Assembly (NCBI GenBank): GCA_022495995.1
Contig: JAFEMH010007507.1
Span: 1 to 64,000 of the forward strand
From: Adenophora triphylla var. japonica
Taxonomy: Eukaryota; Streptophyta; Magnoliopsida; Asterales; Campanulaceae
Length of the DNA: 64,000 nucleotides
Direction: 5' to 3'
In this document: piece after piece, positions 55,443-64,000 of the stretch
How the letters are laid out: each line of letters begins with the position of its first letter
How positions within the stretch are numbered: position 1 is the first letter of the stretch
Made by a program: the position numbers and the translations under genes
The notes under the pieces: model-generated
The model's database searches: none
What the model was told of the DNA's origin: nothing
The model's input: only the letters and a program-made list of their open reading frames with translations

Positions 55443-57004
55443 TTGACCTTAGCAGCATTAAAAGAGTCCTGCAAAGAAGCAACAGATAAGCCAGAGGGAG
55501 AAGTGAACCTGTTGACCAGATCCGGGCAGATCCACCAAGGTAATCCCAAGATAGAACAGAAGGCAGCAGATCAAGCACCCAGGGAGAACCGTAACCCTTA
55601 TGACAAGACAGCTAAAATTCCAGACCCCGAGAAAGAGGATCCTGTACTTACTCAGTTGAGACAAACTCAAGCTAACATCTCTCCGTGGTCCTTACTCACC
55701 TCATCTTATCCCCACAAGCTGAAATTGGAGGAAAGCCTGGCCCTCACACTGGTCCCTATTGATGCTACCCCTGACGACGTGGTGCAATTAATTGGGAACA
55801 TCTACTACGGAAACATAGTCACCTTCACCGACCTCGATCTCCCCCAGTTCGGAGCCGATCATAATGAGCCCCTCTTCATCATGGTCCAGCTAGATGAACG
55901 GCGTCTCCCTCGAGTCCTAGTTGGCAATGGGTCTGGGATGAACATCCTCCCGACAAAGATCAAGAGCCTTCTCGGCATCAAGCCTACGGATCTGAATCCT
56001 TCCTCCCTCACGGTTAAGACCTATGACTCAACGTCCCGTACAGTACTTGGGGCTGCTACTTTGAACTTGTGGTTCGGCAAGAAGATGATACTCGTAGAAT
56101 TCCAAGTCATTGATATCCCAATCACCTTCAATGCTCTATTGGGAAGACCTTGGCTGCACCAAGTCAATGGGGTCGCTTCGAGCCTTCATCAGTGTGTAAA
56201 GTTCGTTTTAGATGGGGATCTAACAACCATTTATGGAGACCTAGTCACTCTGGAAGGCACCGATACGGGTGGAATACCTATCCTGGAGGTCAAACATGAT
56301 GAAGATGGTTTCATGCTGACTGGCTTCACAGTCGAGTCTCCTAAAGCCCAAGTTTGCAACATGGATCTGACTGTCACCCGGGACAAGATCCCTCTTATTA
56401 TGAGGATGATGAGAAAGATGAATTACCTGCCTGGTCTGGGTCTTGGGAAACGCCTACAAGGGACTCACAAGGTCATTGAGGTGAAGGAACAGAAAACTTG
56501 CCACGGCCTGGGATATGAGCCAACTTCAAAGGAGATTGCAAAAGAGAAGGAACTTGCTCGGAAAAGGAAGGAAGCTGTTGCAAAAAGGGTCCCTTTCAAC
56601 GGCCCTAAATCTCCCCCTTTCAGCCTTAACATAACTGACTACTTCATAAAGGGCGCTCCACAGATGGACAACAGCTCAGTCGAAGAGCCCACTCCAACAG
56701 AAGGCTGGTTGAAACTACAGGAAAATCTCAGCAAGTTCAGGTAAACCAACGCCAACCCTGTTCGAAGAATGTTTCTTGATTTTCCCAAGATACCTGGGGC
56801 TACTACCACCATGGAGAGCGAGTACACTTTTAAAGGGGTGCCAGAGCTGGTAAAGCAGTTTGAGAAGCTCAACGAAGCCATCCCGACTGTCGAAGAGGCC
56901 ACAAAAGCTGAGTTTGAACTGGTCACGCCAAAGGCCAAGACTCCAGAATTATCCCTAGATGAATGGGATGGTCCTGTCATGTATCAGATGTTTGGGGAAG
57001 AAGT
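55443..57004 (+). pseudogene. protease with G-patch domain, element D
   Basis: The 433-codon frame (55443-56744) has a retropepsin-like domain: LPRVLVGNGSGMNILPTKIK, NLWFGKKMILVEFQVIDIPI and FNALLGRPWLHQVNGVASSL. The catalytic Asp expected before N/G-S-G is Gly here. A G-patch follows (PGLGLGKRLQGTHKVIEVKE, HGLGYEPT), as in Ogre/Tat elements. A stop at 56742-56744 and a shift lead into 56769-57004, which ends at FGEE where LTR E begins. RT, RNase H and integrase of this element are not in the window. Confidence 0.75.
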
Positions 57005-59015
57005 TGTGAGTACCCCGACCCGAACTCGTGTTTTTGGGTCCACTTTCCTTGGTTTTTGGGTTCATCTATTTGCTAAAATGCATTTTGAGCCCAATTATCC
57101 ATCCCTGCCTTGATCCATTGGGCCTGCCATTCCTGCGGCCCAACTTGGCAAAAAGATGTACGCTGTCGTCCGACATAGGACTCTCCCAAGGCGGTGGAAA
57201 CCTTCTGTCGGACGACATAGGACGTCCCATCAGCCTGCCTATAAATAAAGGGCATGGCTGATCATTAAAAGGGGGACTCTTAGCAAGCAAGGAAACTCTG
57301 TCAAAATAGAGTCTCATCTTCTCTCTCTCTCACACACATACTCACCTCCCTCATCATACATACATACACCCAAGCTAAGATCCAAGGAAAGTCTTCCTTT
57401 GTTGGTGTTTTGAAGGGGTAAACACCATACTATTGGTGATTTTACCTTGTGGACTACAATAGGTAGCCACTAAACCCTTTCTCTCTCTGATTAACCTTTG
57501 CATATTCATCTTTATTATCTTGCATGCTTACTTGCCTTGATATTATGTGAAATACTTGCGATTTTGCATGATAAAGGTGGTGGAGAGGTGAATCTTCCAT
57601 ATTCACTTCTCCCCACCTCAGATTTGAACATTTGGTGGCCTTAGCACCATTAAAGTTTGCATCTTGGCTAGTTTCCTTTGAGTTAGGAGGAGATGGCTAC
57701 ATAATAATGGCCATAGATATGTGATTTATCACATTTGGCCATTAAAGCCATGTGATCCTCCCATAATACTCACGTAGGGCTCATTTGGTAGGCCGATAGG
57801 ATTAGTCTGTGTTAATAGTGTGTTAATAGCGGGGGATTATTAATCAGGGGATTAATAACACCACCCTTTTCTTGGGGATTAATATGAAGGGGTTAGAGGG
57901 GATAAGAGTGGATAAGAAGCTTATCCGAGTTGTACCCAGGATTATTACTCCCATTGCATTTAGCCTACCAAACACCAAGATTATTGGACTATTAATCATA
58001 TCCAACTCTAATCAGGCTACCAAACGACCCCGTAGTGTTACTATTTTACTGCTTTCAGTCAATAATATAGCCTAGTCTTGCATTGAGAACAAGGTGGGAT
58101 CAGTCTGGCTGAAGGGCACTGAAACATGCCTCTGGTGTCGGACGACATAGGACCCCTCAAAGGATCCTGTGTCATACGACATACAGCTCCCAGAAAGCCA
58201 TCTGGCTTTCAAGGACTTCAGATCCATTCAGATCGGTCCCCTTTGTGACTCAAAGCTATGTTTAAATATTAGTTTTAGTTCATTTAACACTACTTAGGGA
58301 GCCTAAGGTCTGTTTGGGTGTAATAAATTGATGGAGGCGGTTTGACATATGACATGGATATTCTCGGGTGTCCTATGTCGTATGACATCCATATCATTAA
58401 AAGTCAATCTTGACTTTGATCACTCCAATCAACCCCAAACTGAACTTAGACCCTGAATAGTGTCTTTTCTTAGTTAAAATAATCTTGTCCCAAGTCCCAG
58501 AGCAGTTTTGGTGTGTAAGAGGCAATCTGACCAAGAGGCTTCCTGTCGTCCGACATCCCTCTCCGAGGAAGTCCTGTGTCGGACGACATCCAAGCTTCCT
58601 GAGCAGACTGTCTCAGCTCTTGCCTTGTAATGCAAGTCATCATTTGTAAAGGGTGTGGCCCCCTGTCATGGCTCACAAGTTGTACCCATTCTGAATACCA
58701 TCAATGAAATACAATTTTTGCATGCCTTGTTTGTTGACACAAATTGCACACACTTTGAATGTCCATAATTGTCCAATGTTTGATTGAAAGTCTCGAAAGG
58801 GGCGTGTTGGGTGAACTCCCAAGTTCTTCCCAACACGTAACCAGACTCCTGAACCCAAATTCTCTTTAAAAAAGGTTTTTCAATGTTTTCCATTAAAAAC
58901 GGCGTGGCGACTCCCAAAACACAAAATTTCAAAAGATAAACAACAACCAAAAACGATTTACAAAAAGATTAAACGGTTTGTTTGTTTTTTTTTTATTTCG
59001 GTGGCCGTTCATTCA
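57005..59015 (+). repeat. Tat/Ogre-like LTR E
   Basis: 2.01 kb including a 255-bp MITE. Begins TGTGAGTACCCCGACCC, ends CCGTTCATTCA and is followed by the perfect primer site TGGCGACTCCGCTGGGGA (59017-59034), complementary to tRNA-Arg. TATAAATAAAG near 57240. Seven copies of the near-palindrome TGTCG(TC/GA)CGACA are spread along it. The element's leader runs to 59217, where F's LTR interrupts it. Confidence 0.78.
57777..58031. mobile_element. MITE inside LTR E, PIF/Harbinger-like
   Basis: The ends GGGCTCATTTGGTAGGC and, inverted, GGGGTCGTTTGGTAGCC match, and a 3-bp duplication GTA flanks it (57774-57776, 58032-58034). The interior is rich in GGATTAAT / ATTAATCC words. 255 bp, non-coding. Confidence 0.7.
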
Positions 59016-59217
59016 GTGGCGACTCCGCTGGGGATCAACATTGAAAAACTTTTGTTTTTGAAAAAAAAATGAAAATGATACTTGGTATATAGGTGGAAAC
59101 CATTAACCTTCCTGTACGCTCCCTGACCCGTGGCTTGGGATAAATTGTGGTTTAACAATCCCACGTACCGGTATCATTTTTCTTTTTTGAAAAAGGAAAA
59201 GTTTTTCTTAAGAGGGT

Positions 59218-60924
59218 TGTAAGTGCTCCAATTTGAGCTTGTTAGCATTTTCGTTAGAAAATTAACGAAAGTTATAACATTTCTAACAATTCCTAACATT
59301 CCTAACATTTCTAACCAAGTAAGGGTAGATTAGGGATTGCCAAAAAAAGATAAACCAAGAAAAGGAATCAAAAAAGCAAAAGAAATAAGAAAAACCCTAA
59401 ATAGAAATGGCTGGAACAAAAACTGGCTGATTAATTTGAATTTTGAAAAGATTATTCTTCCTGTCCAAAGCCTGAAGCTGTAATTAATGAACAGTGCACG
59501 CGACCAACCTTGTCCGCGCGGATATGTTTGACTCTCACAGGGGGTTATAAATTGAACCCTCCTCTCTCAGTTTACACAAGACATTTTGATCACAGCAACG
59601 AAGTTCTGGCGAAATATAGAGAGAAAACAGTGGGAATCTCTAGATTGCCACTATTTTCTCTTGAATCTTTCCCAATCTCACTCCAAACACAAATCTAAAC
59701 ACCAAACCTTGATACTCCTCAAGCCAAACACCAAATCTTGATACTCCTCAAGTCAAATTCCAAGCCTAGGAAGATAGGGTGTCACCATTGGTAAAGCCCT
59801 CCTTCTTGAAACCCTAAAACTCCCTTTTAATTTCTTGTTCATCTTGTTCTTCCTACTTTGATCTACTTTATGTCTAGTTTAACTTAAGTCTTGACCTAAG
59901 ATGGTCATCTTGAAGTTCATCTTCATGAATGACCATCCCAAATGGTCCATATTCTAAATCTCTAGTTGGTTTTCTCTTTAATTTCATCTTTACAAAGATC
60001 CCCTTTCCCTTTGCAAAGGATATGTTTAAACCCCATAAATTCCCCAAGGATGACTTGAATATGATAACCACTTGACACAAGGTAGTGGAATCAAGTCTAG
60101 GGATGAAAATGGGGTGAACATAGATGCAAACCCCCCAAAAATCACATTTTCCCTCAAGAACATCTTGCTGTCCAGTAGCATTGTTCTGAGACCTCAGTCT
60201 ATTTTCTTATTTTTTGGACCCAGTAAAACTTGGAATTGGGTGTTGACTACAAAATACTTTTTGTAGCCAACATCCAGATCTTTCCAGACATATTTTTATT
60301 TTATTTTTTGAGTAAGTAAAACTCCTTTTTTCAATTTTTCTTTTAGAGGCCAGTTCATCAGCTTCTGGAAATCCAGATTTCACATCTGAGATTTCCAGAA
60401 GGTTTTGACCCCTCAAATTACTTCCAAAATGGAAAGTTTCTTTGCAGAAACCCTATTTAGGGTGTTTTAAGCAACTTTCATTCTCGGACTTTCCCCAGAT
60501 TCTGAGGTTTTGAAGCCTTTAAGTCCATTTCAAAGTCAAGGGTCAACTGCCTTCTTTCATTCTGGCAGAATTGCTTTTCAAATCCAAAAATCTTTTGAGT
60601 GCCAAGACTCAACCCAAAAATTCTCCAAAAAATCATGGGATCAGTTTAAAGTCTTAAAAAGAGATCCCAATTTTCACTTTTCCCAGTTTCAAATTATTTT
60701 GGCCAAAACACATACACACACACACACATAACAAAGGATTTTGAATGTTTGGAAGACTCGTTTTACGAGGCGTTCCGGGTGCACACTAACGTCCTTCCCG
60801 GCGCGTAACGTGACCTCCGAACTCGAATCTCTTGATTCCGGGCATTTTTCAAAGTTTTGGCCCTTAAAACAAAAATGGCGTGGCGACTCCGTTTGATTTT
60901 CAAAAAAAAATCGGGTACATCACA
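59218..60924 (+). repeat. Tat/Ogre-like LTR F
   Basis: 1.71 kb from TGTAAGTGCTCCAATTTG to GGGTACATCACA, followed by the primer site TGGCGACTCCGCTGGGGA (60926-60943). TATAAAT near 59546. Carries a TCCGCGCGGA palindrome at 59512. It interrupts the leader of element E. Confidence 0.78.
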
Positions 60925-60943
60925 GTGGCGACTCCGCTGGGGA

Positions 60944-62384
60944 CGATTAATAAGCTTTTTCTAAAAAAAAAATGATATTTGGTATATTGGTGGAAACCAT
61001 TAAACTTCCCGTTATCGCCTCCTAACACGAGTCGGGGATAAATTGTGGTCTAACAATCCCACGTACCGGTATCATTATTTTCAAAAAAAAAGAGGAAAAG
61101 CTTTTGAGGGTCAAGCTTCCGTCTCAACATTTGAAAATCCTTTGCTTTGTGTGTGTTGATTTTTGCACGTTTCGTGTTTGTTTTTGGCCGCCTCGGAAAA
61201 GTCAAAATTTTGACCGTCGGAATAATGTCCCTAACCTGTCGGAATTTTTGTGCTTATGTGCTTATGTGTTCATAAAATTTTCAAAAAAAAAATTTTCAAA
61301 AAAAAATTCAAAAAATCATGCATCATGCCTTTTTAAGACACATAAAAAATTTCTATTTTTCTCGAAAAAGAAGATAGACTGCTTGCACACTACGCGCACG
61401 TGACCTTACACCGCACACTACGTCCCTAACCCGGAAATCCTTGTCGCGGTCCGTTTGGTCTTATTATGCCTCTCGGATGAGCACGGGACTACCCAAACAT
61501 CCCATGGAGCCTCGTGTCGACCACGCACTTGTCCGTGACACACTTTGTCCGAGACCCGGTTGGTTTTTAGTCCGGTCTCGTGTCATGCCCCTGTCCGTGT
61601 ATAGACCTTTCCTTTTCAAGCCTTTGTCGGCATACCGACTCAATATCTTTCGGGGACCCTAATCGCCGAAGTTCTGCCGGTTTTCCGCCGCAGACTTTGA
61701 CCAAGATATTGACCGCGCCTTGACTTCGGCTCGGCTGGCACAAATTATACACCGACTCCCAGCATTGACACCGAGTCATCAAGGATTAATGACTATTCCA
61801 TGCCTAATTACGGCTTAACTGACGACAAGTCAAGATCAATCGTGGACGCTTATCAGTCCAAATCATGCCGACTTTTTGTCGAGCCCTCGGACATGATCTT
61901 GACTTTCGACGTCAGCTTTGTCCGTAACTTACATCGAATGCTCGTTAAGACTCGATTACCCGCCAGACTTTTAGGATCGTTTTTCTTTCGGTCGGTGGGA
62001 CCTGCTTGCCCTATAGGACCCTCGCCCGGGGGTGTCCACCCTGGGAGGTCGAAATACAGGTGGAATACGAGGGGCTTATAGACGTAGTGACGGGGCCCAC
62101 TGATCCAGGAATCAGAGTAGTTTGCGAAAAAGAAGAGCAATCTTTTCCAACCGATTAGGTTAATAAAGCATGTTTTAAGTAAACATGAACAAATAATCGC
62201 ATGTTGCATGAGCCAAAAGCCCAAACACCTACCCTCCTTCCATTCCCAGACATCTGAAACCTCGTGTCTTTCCCCCCGCAGCTCCGCACAAAGGTTGGTT
62301 TCGGGCACCGGGTCACCGTTTAATCAGTTGGGAAGAGTCAAGCGCATCATCAGCTTCACCGTCTGTTCCGACTCCGAATTTTAG
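60944..62384 (+). other. 5' leader of element F
   Basis: Non-coding sequence parallel to D's leader (51733-53234) and leader Y. Shared landmarks are a GGTATA...GGTGGAAACCATTAA block, the CCACGTACCGGTATCAT run, GCACGGGACTACCCAAACAT and TGTTGCATGAGC just before gag. No gene. Confidence 0.6.
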
Positions 62385-64000
62385 AATGTCTGCATCCACT
62401 GGTAACGATGGGGACAACGTCACTCCGCCTCCGGGACTCCTCGCATGTAACAACGGTGGAATCGGCTAGCCGAACGGATGAGAGTGCGCCGGGAAGCACG
62501 GTTGAACGGCCTTATGGAGGCTATCAAAAGCCATGGATTGGCCGCCGGTCTCAACCGGATGGCACCTTCACTGTGGAAGAAGAGGAAGACCACAATCCCG
62601 CTCTTGGTCAACCCGACTACTCCAGATGCCACCACCGGCCTCCCACGGTACTACCACCGTAATCCATGCTTCTCGGCCTCTCGGGTCGGCCCAGCCCTCC
62701 CAAATGCGGAGACCTCTTTGGATCCCCGCAACCCGACGAGACGAGCCCAATTCCCGATCCCTCGGTGGGGACAAAATCGATACGGAATATCTTCTCATGC
62801 TTGGGGCTACCCGGAATGCCACAAGCAAATGGGGATCCCACCTCGGTTCGGGACCAATCAATCCGGACCTTCACGGCAACGATTTGGGATACCACCCGGT
62901 TTGGTTCGGGCAACAATCGGGAGTCCCACCTCGAGAATGGTACTAGCTCGAGTTGCTCCTCACACGGCTCTCACAAATCCATTTCTCACTCGAGACTTCT
63001 ATGGGTTATCAAGCCTCCATCCCGGTGTCATCCGAGTCACCGGGACCGCAGTATCTCCCCGGTTACACACCTTCGCCACGAGCGGCCATGCAATTCAACA
63101 ATCCGGGACGGCGGCCAGCACTCAAGCCTACTTATGGGCCTCACTCAGGAAATCCAAGCTATCAGGCTACCTCGGTCTGCCTCCATCTTCGCCGATGGAA
63201 AGCCAACAGAAGCCGTTGGGTTTTATCCTTTTGCCCAAGCTCCTACCTACACTCCCCAGGGTAATTTGGGCCAAGGACAGGTTTTCACCTATGCCCCGGA
63301 ATATGGTATCCCTTCCACCAGTGTGCCGCCAGTGGTAACTCCTCTCCTCAGCTCAGTCACTGGTTTGAACGCTATGGCTCCACCTTTGGATCCCCAATTG
63401 GCTTGGTTTATGGAGCAACACAAGGAAATGAAAGCACAGATTGCTGAATTGACCGCCAAAAACACCGCTCTTCGGCCTACGAGATCCCGACTCGATTGTC
63501 CCCCTGCCTCACAAGTTTGTGATGCCCACTCTGGAATTGTTTGACGGGAGTGCATGCCCTAAAACTCACTTGGACACCTATACTTTGGCAATGAAGGCTA
63601 AGGGATGCACAAACCAGCAGTTGGCCGATTACTTTAGTCTCTCTTTGAAGTCAGGGGCTTTGAAATGGTTTTTCCGATTGCGGCTGAAGCTAGGGCTACT
63701 TGGGAACAGATTACCGGTACTTTCACGAGATAAGTACAAAGCCAACTTGGAATGGGAGACAAACAGAGTTGACACGCAAACAACGATGCGGCGCCACTAA
63801 TGAGAATATTGGGGATTTCTATAAGAGGTGGAACTTAAAGCTCGGTGAAATGGCCATTCCTCCCTCGACGAGGAGCGATTAGACATCTTTCGGTCATGCT
63901 TGAAGCCGCATTTGAGAGCTTCCCTCAACCACTTCCCCTACGCGGACTTGCGTGCAATGGTTAATTCCGGGGCTAAGTTTGAAAAGGCTTACAATCGGCT
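62385..64000 (+). pseudogene. gag of element F, several frameshifts, runs off window
   Basis: Starts MSASTGNDGDNVTPPPG in register with D's gag, then loses frame within 30 codons. Later pieces are recognisable in changing frames: RREARLNGLMEAIKSHGLAA, GFYPFAQAPTYTP, a coiled-coil-like PPLDPQLAWFMEQHKEMKAQ, and the gag core LELFDGSACPKTHLDTYTLA with SGALKWFFRL (63519 onward). A further shift near 63690 leads to KYKANLEWETN. No zinc finger is reached before the window ends. Confidence 0.65.

Larger units (their letters stand above)
50005..57004 (+). mobile_element. Tat/Ogre-like Gypsy element D, 5' part
   Basis: LTR, primer site, a 1.5-kb leader (51733-53234), gag, an intron-like gap, and protease with a G-patch domain. 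It is interrupted at 57005, just before RT, by the LTR of element E. The remaining pol and 3' LTR would lie beyond the window. Confidence 0.75.
59218..64000 (+). mobile_element. Tat/Ogre-like Gypsy element F, 5' part
   Basis: LTR, primer site, 1.4-kb leader and gag, cut by the window end. It is nested in E, which is nested in D, all on the plus strand. Confidence 0.75.

Noticed and set aside
57005..59015. LTR E as the 3' LTR of element D
   Set aside because: Its sequence differs from LTR D, and it is followed by a primer site and leader, so it is the 5' LTR of another element. D's RT and integrase have not yet appeared.

Overview
This window is plant nuclear DNA, from a eudicot. The evidence is a spliced strictosidine-synthase-like (SSL) gene with GT-AG introns, plant-type Copia and Tat/Ogre-type Ty3-Gypsy retrotransposons, hAT, CACTA and MULE-type DNA elements, Stowaway MITEs, Helitrons, and AT-rich intergenic DNA. 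Nothing bacterial is present: no operons, CRISPR or rRNA, and I saw no tRNA gene. The exact family is not decidable here; an asterid is only a weak guess.

Bases 1-30.1 kb hold a duplicated SSL locus. Copy 1 (1-2748) and copy 2 (from 20544) share a hAT remnant, promoter, exon 1, intron 1 with a mini-Helitron, exon 2, and intron 2 with a MITE. Copy 1 breaks off 35 bp into exon 3 and is a pseudogene. Copy 2 keeps a continuous 327-codon reading frame in three exons (21025-21272, 28428-28697, 29615-30080). It does so despite a 6.4-kb Copia element in intron 1 and a 1.36-kb hAT element whose target-site duplication contains the stop codon. A second Copia element lies just downstream.

The space between the copies (2.75-20.2 kb) is filled by several decayed elements. 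In order these are a duplicated Helitron end, a minus-strand Tat-type Gypsy element cut off just after integrase, a ~168-bp satellite, a CACTA end, a mobile-domain-like pseudogene with a ~120-bp tandem repeat, a gutted Copia element with one LTR, and several MITEs. Bases 31.6-36.9 kb are an almost complete minus-strand Copia element, itself cut by a small CACTA-like insertion. Bases 37.5-38.7 kb look like a Pack-MULE carrying pieces of two host genes in opposite orientation.

From 38.9 kb to the end the window is a nest of Tat/Ogre-like Gypsy elements. LTR H is broken by a minus-strand element G, which carries an 88-bp tandem array with a MITE inside. Duplicated leader fragments and a gag stub follow. 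Three same-strand elements D, E and F come last, with F inside E and E inside D, each with a tRNA-Arg-type primer site. All their genes carry stops or frameshifts.

The only gene likely to make a host protein is SSL copy 2. The rest is transposon sequence in various stages of decay.
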